This document shows positions 47,401 to 57,452 of a stretch of DNA of 64,000 nt, one piece after another. The DNA is taken from positions 354,001-418,000 of the forward strand of contig JALIZF010001685.1 of NCBI GenBank assembly GCA_029948255.1. The letters are read 5' to 3'. Origin of the DNA: Telmatactis stephensoni. Its lineage: Eukaryota > Cnidaria > Anthozoa > Actiniaria > Isophelliidae. Each line of letters starts with the position of its first letter. The first letter of the stretch is position 1. The position numbers and the translations under genes are program-made. Below the pieces are notes generated by a model. It had not been told where the DNA came from and did not search any database. It worked only from the letters and a program-made list of their open reading frames with translations.

Positions 47401-50400
47401 TTTGAAGGACAAAATAAACTTTTATATTGTGTGAATTGTTCGTCTATTGTTGTGCAAATTACATGGCTCGATGGCTTAGTTGAAAAGACTTTGGACTTTG
47501 GATCAAATGCATGATCTATGGGTTCGAGGTTCGAGACCGCTGTGAATTTTTTTTTTTTTTTTTTTTTTTTTTTTGCATTTTGCATTTTGTTTTCTCTTTC
47601 ACAAAATTATAACCTTTTTCTTTTGAATTCCAGTTTCAATACTGTATTAAAACAAACAAACAAACAAAAAATAATCTACAGGCTGTTTAAGCTTTCCAAA
47701 GGTCCATTTTCATTTTTAAAAATGAATTAAAGAATTAACAAACTAAAATCAGAGTACCAGTGTAAAAAAATTTATGCGAGTGAGCGTTGTTGAAAACAAA
47801 AAGGAATTCGAAAACTGTTGAGAGGGAGGGGAGAGGGAGGAAAGGGGAGGGGAGGGGAGGAGAAGGAGGAGGCATAGAAATAATTTTATTATTAAAAAGT
47901 TATAAATCATCATCTTACTAAAGAATTAATATTGGTAACGTACGGATCATGTACATATAAAACCTTATGGATAGGAAAGTGAAAGGACCGTAATTGATTT
48001 TCTATTTTTGTTACTAAGCAACCGACCTTAACCAAATGATTTGCTATCACTTTGTAAATGTCTTTTTTGGGGACAATGTTTGTTTTGTGTGTTTTTTTAT
48101 TACTTTTCATGTGATGTTCCAATTTGTTTCGAAAAATCCATTCGAGCAACTAGGATTAAAGATATAATTTATAGCTTGGAAATGTCGAAGGATGAATCTC
48201 ATGAGTGCCTGCAGCTGTGAATTAATTATGCGTGCAACCCTTGAGCTTCCCTCCAAACGTTGTTGTGTTTACGGCCAATTTTAGATTTTCTCTGCTTAAC
48301 TCGATAAAAGAATTAAAGAAAAACAAGTTCTAAGGTTCAATCCGATTGCATAATACTCTCAGGACTTTTAATAAAAATAATCTTTCGAACAACGAGCATT
48401 CACGCATGCGCATATTTGTTCTCATTCAAATAAAGAGCCAAATGGAACAAATATTTAAACTTTGATAACTCTTACACTCAAAAAAGTAACAAAAATAGGA
48501 TATTTGTGTAGATGTTCAAATACAAGAATTGCTCACAGGTTGGAAGCCTGTGAACTTGTAATTACAAGCACCAAAACAAAAGCATAGCAGGATTTTTACA
48601 AAGAAATATACGCGTCCAACCAAATCGCTGAATTTTTAAAAAGAAATATACGCGTCCAACCAAATCGCTATATTGTCTTTCTGTTTCTCAGGAATGGAAA
48701 GATTGTGATGTTATTGTCCCACCAACTGGCTTAGTTCCCCCTGCTCCACGGCACTGTAAGTACACTACAGAATCCCGCCATCTCGAATCCTTTAGCTCAA
48801 AAACCTCGCTATCTCGAACACAAATCCATTTCCCTTGAGTCATTTATTCAGTCAATTACTATCGGTTATCTCGAACCCCCGCTATCTCGAACACAAACCC
48901 ATTTCCCTTGAGTCATTTTTTTTCAGTTAATAGTAATTAACACCTTGCCCCTCTGCAATGTGGTGCGCGCAACATAGTTGTACCCATGCAATGGTGAGCA
49001 CAACACAGTTTACTCCTGCAATGGTGCGCGCAACAACACAGTTGCACTCCTGCAATAGTCGTTTCAAAGTTGCTGAAAAGGTTGCAGAAATAGTGCTCTA
49101 TCCTAAACCTGCAAATTTTCGGCGCAACTTTGCACACGTACACATGTACACGGTGCAACACTCTGAAGTGCCTGCAGTGTTAAGAAAAAGCTGCAAGAAC
49201 TTACATCATATGTCCTAGCCTTAAAATTATTAACATACAAATAACAATAATTAGTACTATTATAATTTTTATTAGACAAGGACTGTACGGATGCTTTAAG
49301 GCAAGGACTTGATGCCAGTGGCGTCTACAGCATTGATCCAGATGGTAAAGGAGTCTTCGCTGTTCAGTGCGACCAAACAACAGACGGAGGGGGGTGGACT
49401 ATTCATCCAACAAAGGTTCGATGGAAGTCAGAAGTTCTTTTTGACGTGGAACGACTACCGGGTGGGTTTTGGAAGACTTGATGGGGAATACTGGCTTGGT
49501 TTAGACAGGATTCATAGATTGACTTTTGCAGGGAATCAAATACTTCGTGTTGAGTTAGCAACAGCTCATGGAGCAAATAGTGCGTTTGCAGAATATGTTA
49601 ACTTTACAGTGGCAGATAAAGAGAACCTCTACAGAATGAATGCACTGTTTATTAGTTCAGGTACGAGGTGGGTGGCTTAGATGATGTGCAGCCCTCTAAC
49701 TGAGCAACATAAACGCGCGCACATCTCTTTGTACTGTGATATAAACACGATATGAGATGTAGAGCACTCGAAAAGCAAGCTTAGGAACACGAGGCGTTTC
49801 TCTTGCTTTTCGAATTCTCTACAGGGTGTTTATATCAGTATAGAGTCATAATGTATCCCTTTTTTGTTTATTTGTTTGTTTATATAAAATTCTATTCGTT
49901 CGTGTTTCAGTGCGAGCCATACGTCTCTGTCCTCTGATGTAAAGACGGTAGCTAGCCAATCAGCGCGCGTTATATCTCAAATATTTTACAACAAAGTATT
50001 CATTTCACAACATTCCTTTATCTGTGAGCTCAGTTTAACTTTAAAAATTCTGGGGCGAACATACAGCGTACTGCCAACAGAATTCGAGGCGCACCGACAT
50101 ATAAGCGCGTCCGTTAGCCTTTAGGCTGAGCCACTCCGTCTTTGGTTGTTGAATATTGAAATGATTTTTTGATCATCATGAAAACTACAACTGATATTCG
50201 ACAGTATACTCAATTGCTGCTTTAGCTATTGTTTGTGCCCTTTGGAAAATGCAATGGGATTAAAAGATACCGGATTGAGCAAACAGAACCCCTCTCCCTC
50301 GGAGAACACTCATGTCCGGTGTGGCGCCTTAGAAAAAAACTAGCTGGAATTAGCTGGAATTAGCGTTGGGGGTTTTCATTTGCATTAAATGCAGGTGATT

Positions 50401-50860
50401 CTCTTACTAAACATCACCTTTAATTTGTCCTTTTGGAAAACGGAGGGGAGGTAGTAGGTGTCCTTCGCATCCGATTTCAGTGTCGTCACGCTACGCTAAG
50501 AGGATTTAATTTAGCGTGACTACACTGAAATCGGATGCGGAGACTAGAGGGGAGGGAGTGCATGATTGATTAAGCCTCAGCTGTAATAATAATAACCCTC
50601 AGTTTTCATTTCTCTCAGGCAATACCGGCGACTCCCTCACTAAACATCACGTGGGACGCCCATTCTCCACCAAAGACAGCGACAACGACCAGTGTGTGAA
50701 CTGCTCATGCGCAGAGCGTTTCCAAGGAGCGTGGTGGTACGACGGGACAAACCAAGCCTGCCTCAATAGCGATCTCAACTCTGATCACATTATACAGTGG
50801 TTAACCTATGGATATAAGCCTAAGCAAACAAATATGAAAATACGTCGTTTGGTTATATAG
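44436..50860 (+). CDS. Secreted PAN/apple plus fibrinogen-related domain protein, frameshifted in exon 4
   Basis: Exons 44436-44767, 45513-45558, 48692-48755, 49276-49660 and 50619-50860 have GT/AG borders. Exon 1 gives a signal peptide (LLYCFFLFCALRESVLA) and a PAN/apple module with paired cysteines (WLGCIEDCMASKHCLSYNF ... CELSSCG). Exon 2 is a 46-nt microexon that converts phase 2 to phase 0. Exons 3-5 encode a fibrinogen-related domain: KDCTDALRQG, CDQTTDGGGWT, IQQRFDGSQKFF, GEYWLGLDRIHRLT, then HHVGRPFSTKDSDNDQC, GAWWYD, and NMKIRRL before TAG. Such domains bind sugars or acetylated ligands in ficolin and tachylectin relatives, so a lectin or surface-recognition role is likely. Exon 4 is 385 nt, one more than phase allows: the reading frame breaks between WTI and IQQRF near 49401-49406. 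The expected YWDGC-HANLNG calcium-site region is altered (YDGTNQACLNSD). It is either a real pseudogene or allele, or an assembly indel. Confidence 0.75.
44768..45512. other. Intron 1 of the PAN/fibrinogen gene
   Basis: AT-rich, with donor GTAATT at 44768 and acceptor TTTTCAG ending at 45512. No repeat recognised. Confidence 0.6.
47125..47185 (-). mobile_element. tRNA-like T-arm fragment
   Basis: The minus strand reads GGTAGCAGGTTCGAATCCCG then GCGGTCGAGC and a T-run, resembling a tRNA 3' half with box B. The 5' half does not fold as a tRNA by eye. Confidence 0.4.
47335..47398 (-). mobile_element. tRNA-like SINE head
   Basis: The minus strand reads GACCAGTTAGTCTAGTGG: box A TAGTCTAGTGG (complement of 47373-47383) followed by a near box B GTCCGACTG (complement of 47338-47346). 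Confidence 0.4.
47463..47575 (+). mobile_element. tRNA-derived SINE with long T tail
   Basis: Box A TGGCTTAGTTG at 47472-47482 and box B GTTCGAGAC at 47529-47537 fit polymerase III promoters with normal spacing. GGTTCGAGGTTCGAGACC contains a doubled T-arm. A run of about 27 T follows, acting as a terminator or as an element tail. Confidence 0.5.
48585..48669 (+). repeat. Tandem duplication of a ~39-bp unit
   Basis: AAAGAAATATACGCGTCCAA followed by CCAAATCGCT occurs twice, 38-40 bp apart, about 25 bp before the exon 3 acceptor. Confidence 0.8.
48765..48935. mobile_element. Fragment of a pogo/Tigger-like repeat
   Basis: CTATCTCGAACACAAA-CCATTTCCCTTGAGTCATTT occurs twice (about 48811 and 48881) with CGCTATCTCGAAC words between. 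It lies in intron 3 of the PAN/fibrinogen gene. Confidence 0.45.
48945..49215. mobile_element. MITE of the TTGCA/GCGCAAC type
   Basis: CTGCAATGGTGCGCGCAACA is repeated three times; TTGCACTCCTGCAATAG and CGGTGCAACACT also occur. Its end GTGTACATGTACACGGTGCAAC resembles other elements in the window. Confidence 0.5.
49705..49995. mobile_element. Second copy of the 23745-24050 fold-back family
   Basis: Shares ATAAACACGAT, GTAGAGCACTCGAAAAGCAA, TTAGGAACACGAGGCG, the GTCTCTGTCCTCTGATGTAA block and AGCCAATCAGCGCGCGTTAT with the first copy. It lies in intron 4 of the PAN/fibrinogen gene. Confidence 0.75.
50462..50544. repeat. Perfect-arm palindrome in intron 4
   Basis: GCATCCGATTTCAGTGT-GTCACGCTA and TAGCGTGAC-ACACTGAAATCGGATGC are complementary (one or two mismatches) around a short loop. 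It ends about 75 bp before exon 5. Confidence 0.85.
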
Positions 50861-50867
50861 AAGGACA

Positions 50868-51170
50868 TTAAAGACGCTGTTTCACGCTGAAACTTTTATC
50901 TGAAACTTGTGTTGATCGCCGATGCGAGACGAGTTTCATAAGGGATGTTACACGCTGAAATTTCGTCCTGAAACTTGTTCGCGACACAAGTTTCTGTTGC
51001 AGGAGTAGAAAGCAGTTCTACTTTTCGTGAAACCGTCTCGTGAAACCGACCCGGGGAAAGTTTCAGCTAAATGACCATGTTACATGGTGCAATACATTGT
51101 GAAACTTGTCTCGCTACGGCGATTGAGGCAAGTTTCAGAGGAAAGTTTCAGCGTGTAATTAACATAGTAC
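50868..51170. mobile_element. GAAACTTG/CAAGTTTC-rich fold-back
   Basis: CGCTGTTTCACGCTGAAAC at the left is mirrored by GTTTCAGCGTGTAA at the right. GAAACTTGT and ACAAGTTTC alternate inside. It starts just past the stop codon of the PAN/fibrinogen gene, so it may supply its 3' UTR. Confidence 0.6.
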
Positions 51171-51358
51171 TTTAAGGCGCTGTTACACGGCGCAATGCTT
51201 TCTGCAACGTATCTCGCAATGGCGTTACGAAACAAGTCACGGCGTAACTTCAAAAAATATAACGTTGTTACAACTGTTTTCTCGCAAGGATTTTGAGCAA
51301 CACAGGGTATGTTAGTTACGCGACGCAGAAAAAAAGTTTCAATTTCTCGTCCCTAAAC

Positions 51359-51772
51359 CGCGGGAGGGGAACTCCGATACTCCCGGATTCCGATTGGAGA
51401 AGGGCGGGATGCTCGCCATAACTTTTAGGGATCAAAATCAGCTATCTTGTACCTTTTAGGGTGTTTAAAATTTTATTGAACTACCAGAGACTAAGCTGGT
51501 ACCTTTAAGGGTGTTTTTCAATAAATAAGACACCCGAGATAAGAAATACAGTTGCAGTATAATAATGTTACTTTTGTATCTTAATACTCATCAATAAAGA
51601 AATTTACATGTTTAAGATTTGTTCAATCATTTGTTTTTGAGTTGGTACGCGGGTTTAGGGGTAAAAATCATGTGTTGTCACGCCCACCTGAATAAGACTC
51701 AGGTTCCTTTTAGGGGTATTTTTAAAAATTTCTGACGAAGCATCACCATTATTCGATAGGAGTTTCCCGGGG
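51359..51772. mobile_element. G-run-ended MITE, third full copy
   Basis: Begins CGCGGGAGGGGAACTCC and ends GGAGTTTCCCGGGG. CCCTAAAC (51351-51358) and CCCTATAC (51773-51780) form an 8-bp duplication with one mismatch. TACCTTTTAGGGTGTTT and GAACTACCAGAGACTAAGCT match the copy at 12211-12604. Confidence 0.75.
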
Positions 51773-51780
51773 CCCTATAC

Positions 51781-53209
51781 CAGTTATGTTTATTTTCATC
51801 CAAATTTTTAGGTGGTTAGCGTTCTTCCATTGAACTTAACGCACGCGCGACCACGAACCGCGGACCATGGACTACGGACTGTTTAAAAATGGATTCTTTC
51901 TAAATCAGGAAATAACTTTGCCATTTCGAGCACACGGGGGATGGATATGACGCCTTCATGCAAAAGTCCTATTCATGCTCCCAGATCTTGACTGTGTATC
52001 TGTATATATGGTGAAATAAAATTATCTGTAATTAATATAAAACCATCCTGGATACTTATAAGCGGGCTACTTTCTCTTTATATGAAAGCTTGCAAATCTT
52101 TTAATTGTGCATTACTGAATATTTACAAATAGATCAAATATGATTGACGCTAAGTTACTCGCCACTCTAACCACGTACACACTGGGGGATAGCCCTAAAA
52201 TACCACTAATCAACCGAGCGCGAGGTCTGTACGGGCAAATATCAGATCGAGGTCTTGACAGTACGGACCGCAGCGCAACGCATCCCTTGGATCGGGATCA
52301 CACTATGAAAATGTAATGATCGCGAGTCAATAAGCATCAAGGTTTTTTTTCTGTCGCTACGCATCGAAAACGTACGAACCGTCAAGGTACGTTTTTCTAA
52401 GACAAAGAACTGGACACCCCCTCCCCTCCCTCCCAACTATATCCCCCTCCCGCTAAGGTCATCTCTGTACCTGAGCGTGCTCATTGAGCATGATCAAAGA
52501 ACACGATATTTGTGTAAGTCTTGGTGCAGTTACACCAAAGAGGTTGAGGTGATTTCAGCACGATACTGAGTTGTTACCCTGCAGAAAGGTTATCAAAGAT
52601 AGGTAGGCGTTTAAGGAATATAATGGAACGCTTTTTGTTTTTGATTTAAACGAATTTGTTAGTAATTTGTTGTTTGTAGCATTGCGTGACATGGTCCTCT
52701 ACATAACACTGTGGCGAGGATAGAAGAAACAATATTAATAAATTTAAGTCCCCATTTGGCACATAACCATGTGTAAACATGTTTAAGCGTATAAGAGTTA
52801 GTTTTCAATCCTTTTTCGTGCCATGTTTATTGGAAAAAGCATGTTGTTGATCGATGGTGTGTCGTCTCAGGAAGCCCGGTGCAGAGTTTTGCAAAAACTT
52901 ATAAGCATTTCTCTATTGTCCTGTGGCAATTTAATCTTCTATATATTAGAATGTCTTGATTTCCAGAGTGAAAATACATCAACCTATTGATAACACGTTT
53001 TGCAAATATCTGTCTATTGTGGTACATGAAGAAAGACCCAACATTCATCGTTTTCATGTTTTTGTACATGCATGCAGTTTCAAGAAACTTGGTAGAAAAA
53101 GCTGTGTTACAGTTTCAATTCAATTTTTGAACCTAATTAAATAATTTCATTCATGAGTCCAGGGTTTCAAAAAATCTAAATCTAAATGATCTATTTTGTT
53201 TTGCTACAG
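51781..53209. other. Intergenic upstream of the small membrane protein
   Basis: No gene or strong repeat recognised. It probably contains the promoter and first untranslated exon of the gene whose coding exon begins at 53210, but I cannot place them. Confidence 0.5.
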
Positions 53210-53214
53210 TCATA

Positions 53215-53718
53215 ATGAAGTTCCAGTGGACTAGGAACATGTGTGGCCAAACCTTGGGTGATGAAGACATGCGAGTCATTGACCATCCCCTCTTTGAACT
53301 AACTGTGCATGTCACAACCAAAACTATACAAGCCGGTGCTATACTTGGCATGATTGTCATCGGCCCTTCCATTCGTCTCCTTCGAGGACCCAGAAACCTA
53401 GCAGCTATCTCAAGTAGTGCAATAAGGGGTGGCAAGATTGGAGCTCTGATTGGGATCCCTGCGGGCCCTGTTATGACCTATGCAAGAATCAAAAGTGCCA
53501 AGGTTGATGACGATGGATTGTTTGACCGCTGTTATCGACTGAGGTATAACAGAAACCAAGTCAGGACCGACAGGTTTTCATATTTGGGTGTGGCTGGAGG
53601 AGTTGCCGGAGCTGTTGCCATGGGATCTCCAATTGCAACTGGAGCTGTAGTAGGGCTTGTTGGGGGAACCTTGCTAGGTGGTCTGTATAATAGCACTATG
53701 GTAGAAAAGTCCTCGTAG
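53215..53718 (+). CDS. Small glycine-rich membrane protein, possible DUF1757 family
   Basis: A single 167-residue frame. A polypyrimidine tract and CAG end 5 bp before the ATG (53208-53209), so an untranslated exon probably lies upstream. Three hydrophobic, glycine/alanine-rich stretches are visible: about residues 37-56 (AGAILGMIVIG), 65-90 (GGKIGALIGIPAGPVM) and 124-158 (GVAGGVAGAVAMG, GAVVGLVGGTLLGG). Between them lies a charged loop with DRCYRLRYNRNQVRTDR. This layout, especially the CYRLRYN-NQVR-DR motif, reminds me of the uncharacterised DUF1757 family; the glycine-rich helices also resemble the Tim17/Tim22 style of membrane packing. No function can be assigned. Good codon continuity, a plausible start context and the absence of breaks make it a real gene. 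Confidence 0.7.
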   Translation: MKFQWTRNMCGQTLGDEDMRVIDHPLFELTVHVTTKTIQAGAILGMIVIGPSIRLLRGPRNLAAISSSAIRGGKIGALIGIPAGPVMTYARIKSAKVDDDGLFDRCYRLRYNRNQVRTDRFSYLGVAGGVAGAVAMGSPIATGAVVGLVGGTLLGGLYNSTMVEKSS

Positions 53719-53809
53719 AGAGGATAACTTTGATGTTGTATGGTGAACTTAGTGACTCAGTGTTTACTAGTTTTCAATAGGCATATCAACAGACATCTTA
53801 GTTGAACTT

Positions 53810-53959
53810 TAAAGGCCATTCTCCAGTCTTCACTGAAAGCACTCACAGCAAGCTAACAAGTACTTATTGGGAATGAAATCTATTGTTCAAAATTTAGATG
53901 TGAGTAAAAATGATTGCTGTGAGTGCTTTAAATTCTGTGATGAGTGGAGAATGGCTATA
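53810..53959. mobile_element. 150-bp fold-back MITE in the 3' flank
   Basis: TTTAAAGGCCATTCTCCA at the left and TGGAGAATGGCTATAAC at the right are inverted, as are AAAGCACTCACAGCAA and TTGCTGTGAGTGCTTT. It lies about 90 bp after the stop at 53718. Confidence 0.8.
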
Positions 53960-54289
53960 ACAAATGATTTTTCACTGGTATCTGTTGTTCAGGATTTTTT
54001 ACTAGTAGCACAAATTTGACCTTAGGCAACTGAGGGCCAGGTAGGTTGACACAGGATGCTAGGAACAAAGTTCAGACTTCACAGCCAGAAAAGGTAGCTA
54101 CATTTGTATTGTCACAGTTGATGGATTTCTGCCAGTTGATACAATCTTGGACAGAACTACTTGAGACAGTAGTGATTCTTTCAGAGACAATACTCCCACC
54201 TCAATGCCTTCACTGAAAACTTTGGCTATGTAACATTTATACAATTATGGAAAATTTGGATGCAGATAAAAGTTGTACTGGTTCCCACT

Positions 54290-54415
54290 GGGCTATTTAC
54301 ATGGTACAGGCAGTACAAATTAAAGTAGTCTGGATCTGAGCAGATCGATGCAAATGCAAGGCCTATGCATGCAAATTTTATACCAGATCAAACTTATTTG
54401 GTACCATGTAAACAC
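54290..54415. mobile_element. Short MITE with TTTACATGGTAC ends
   Basis: TATTTACATGGTACAG and TTGGTACCATGTAAACA are inverted, as are TCTGGATCTGAG-like and CAGATCAAAC-like inner pieces, less well. Confidence 0.55.
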
Positions 54416-55687
54416 AGACTTTGTAAATTTTGTCAAACCCCCTTCCCCCTCATTATCAATGTTGTTTTAGAGGTTTGTCAATTGGCAGAATCAAATATAA
54501 CATCCAGTTTGAACTGCTATTGTTCTGGACTGACTAGCTATGCAACACTAAAACGTTTTTACTTGAATGAGATGCTATATATAGTCAGTCCACAACAATA
54601 GTTATTCAAATTAGTCACCATATTTTGGTTCAGTGTATATACGTGTACCAGATCTGATTTTGAAGTGACAATAACATTGAGCTGAGAGGGAGTGGAGGGA
54701 GTGAGAAGGAGTGCTTGCTATTTGAACCTCGAGTTCTTCAGTAATATGTAAAAGTTTCTCAAGGATTTTGTCCAAGATTGTTGTTAGTTTTAAACATTTA
54801 AGAGATTGTAACTTTAGAAAACTGTCATCCTTTTGCACACTCCATTTTGACCTGCATGAAAAAGACAGCTGAGCAACAGAGCTCAAAATTATGTACTGAT
54901 GATTAATGTAATGGTTGCATCGATGCAACGCAAGCCGAGACTGTAGCGCAAGACCAGAAGAAATGGAGTACACTTGTCACCCTATGCGCAGAACAGCGCG
55001 GGAGGAACTAAGTCTAAGTAAGTAAGTCCCAGATCTGGGTAGTGTGATCAAAGGGAGTGCATAAGTGGATGGGTGTTTTCTTTGTCAAATTTGGGACTGA
55101 TTGAGTTAGGTGTATGCCATGAAATGGTAAAATGATTTGTTCAAGTTTTCTCATATGGCCCAAAATGGTATCAGGGTACTTTTGTCCAAATATGAATGTC
55201 TAGACATCAAAAGTAATCTCGGCCATTTATATGGACACCAAGTCAATTGAAGGGCTCCTCAAGAAAATGGCCTAAGTGACATTTCTGACATTTGTTTTCA
55301 ATTGTATAAAACAATTAAGTATTCTTATGTACAAACATCAATGTCTGGACATCCATTTAAAAAATCACTTAGCTCGTTTTTATGAGCAACCCTTCAATTG
55401 CTGCTAACCATAAATCATTATCTAACTGGTCAACTCTTAGACAAACACCCTAAAATCATGCTCTAGCTGTCTGTTCAGAAAGTTACACCAAAAAAGGTAA
55501 CAACTAGCTAGTTGACTAGTTTGGACTAAAGAAATGGAAATCTGTAACAGTGTATAAGAAGGAAATTCTTATGCAGTGTAATACTGATGTGTCAAGCCTT
55601 GACCTTCACTCAGAGTAAAACAAACGTCAGTAAAGTGCTCTCATTTTTTATGGTGTTGAAGATTTCCATTCATTCCTTATTGTCTCA
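54416..55687. other. Intergenic, nothing firmly recognised
   Basis: A repeated motif (TACAAACATCAATGTCTGGACATC and AATATGAATGTCTAGACATC near 55190 and 55330) hints at a short diverged repeat. No gene seen. Confidence 0.5.
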
Positions 55688-56862
55688 GAGTTCCTGGTCT
55701 GTGGCAAATGTTTGGGGGACTGAGAACGAGCGCTCTGATTGGTCAATTCCGGTCACTTCAGAATTGTGTTGTTGTTTTGTTTTTGTTGGGAAGGGAATGA
55801 AGAAATTTGTGCAAAAAAAGACGTGTAAATGTTAAATTTGGCATTCCATTCTACAGCATTTATATTTTCCACGGTCTGGAGACTTTGCTTAAGAAGGCTG
55901 AAGCGTTTTTCTGTGATTATTGTGGATTTAGAGGATCGTGAACTTTGTAAGCCGTTGCTCGAAATGACGAAGGAACAAGATCAAAGACGACCGCCGACGA
56001 TATTTTATGGCGATCCTACTCGTAAACTTTTATTCCTGAGGATATAATATATAGCCTAAGCAACACAACAATTGTTGAGCGACATACTTTACATACCCAT
56101 ATCGAGATTCAGGGTACATGGCCGGAGAACGGCGTTTTGAAAAACTTTGGTTGGTGAATGAAGCACGTGCAAAATCAAAACTTCAAACTTTGTTGATTCA
56201 TATTTACAGAGGAAAAAAATCGCGACGGATAAAAAGAAACTTTTCACATTACTATAACAAGAATCATATATACTTAATATTATTATTTTTCTCAAAACTG
56301 AAGTCATATCCGTGTATTGAACCAAAAATGGGACAATTTACTCACCTGTAGTTTGCCGTAAATCAATCATAAGTTTGACAAAGTTTCAAAGACAATTATC
56401 CGAAAAAGTGCAAAAATCTTGTGTTTTTTTTTATGAGAACTAGAATATATCCTGCCTAAGCCACGTAGGACTGGCTGGTAGTACTTACTGGGACTGAATG
56501 GAAGAGTTCTCACACTCAGGTAAGCTGAAAAATTTCGTGAACGTTTTGATAGTTGGAGTTTGTTAGTTCGTACGCGCCATGTCGCGTTAGTCGGCTTACA
56601 AAGTTCACGATCCTCTACATCCACAAAAATCACAGTAAAACACTTCAGCCTTCATAAGCAAAGTCTCCAAACCATGGAAAATACACACGCTGTAGAACAG
56701 AATGCCAGATTTAAAATTTACACGTCTATTTTTGCACAAATTTCTTCATTCGCCTCCCAAAAGAAACTAAACAACAACACATTCTGAAGTGACCGGAAGT
56801 GACCAATCAAAGGACTCGTTCTCAGTCCCCCAAACATTTGCCACAGACCAGGAGTTCTCCAT
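55688..56862. mobile_element. Long-TIR element, about 1.2 kb with ~290-bp arms
   Basis: CCTGGTCTGTGGCAAATGTT near 55694 pairs with AACATTTGCCACAGACCAGG near 56832. The arms remain complementary through TGACCGGAATTGACC, GCAAAGTCTCC and GAGGATCGTGAACTTTGTAA to about 55955 and 56590. Open frames in the arms and centre (for example 55829-56047) have no recognised domain. Confidence 0.8.
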
Positions 56863-57452
56863 GTTATTGAGAGTTTTTTGCTACAATAAGATAATTATAG
56901 GTAACACCACATCATCATTGTCCATTCTGTAATGGTTATATACCAGGATTTCTTTTCCACAGCAAGTATTCTCTTTCACCCCTCTTCTCCCATGCCCTTG
57001 TATCATCTATGAAGCTACCTTTTCCTCTTTTCTTTCCTACACAGGAAGTATTTGTTTTATGTGCATAGTAAATCCTGGTTCACAATTGTGTTATCATAAA
57101 ACACAAGTAACGTACACATACTCATAGGAAAATATTTGCTGCTAATGGGCAATGCAATGTTGGAAGTTTTTGTGTTCTTGTTCATGTCTATGGGAAGTAA
57201 GACAGACATCCGTTTTTAACGTAAAATTTACCATATATTAATGTTTTAAAGACTTGCATTTCAAACATTTAAGATGAATATCCTTTTATTCTGTATCTTA
57301 CCACTTCCTGAAACGAAACCCTCCTTTGTCTACAAATAAATAAATTCTCAAAAGAAACTGCAGTCACTTCGTTTACTTTTTTCCAACAATATTGACCATT
57401 TTCCATGACCTATAGAAGTTACCTTTTCTCAATTTTAAGGCATTTTTAATAA
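56863..57452. other. Spacer between long-TIR element and satellite
   Basis: AT-rich unique-looking DNA, no feature recognised. Confidence 0.5.

Larger units (their letters stand above)
45559..48691. other. Intron 2 of the PAN/fibrinogen gene with SINE cluster and purine-rich tracts
   Basis: About 3.1 kb bounded by donor GTAAGT and acceptor TTTCTCAG. It contains purine-rich runs (46439-46555 and 47820-47872), tRNA-like SINE pieces (47125-47575) and a short tandem duplication (48585-48669). No further exon is needed by phase. Confidence 0.6.
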
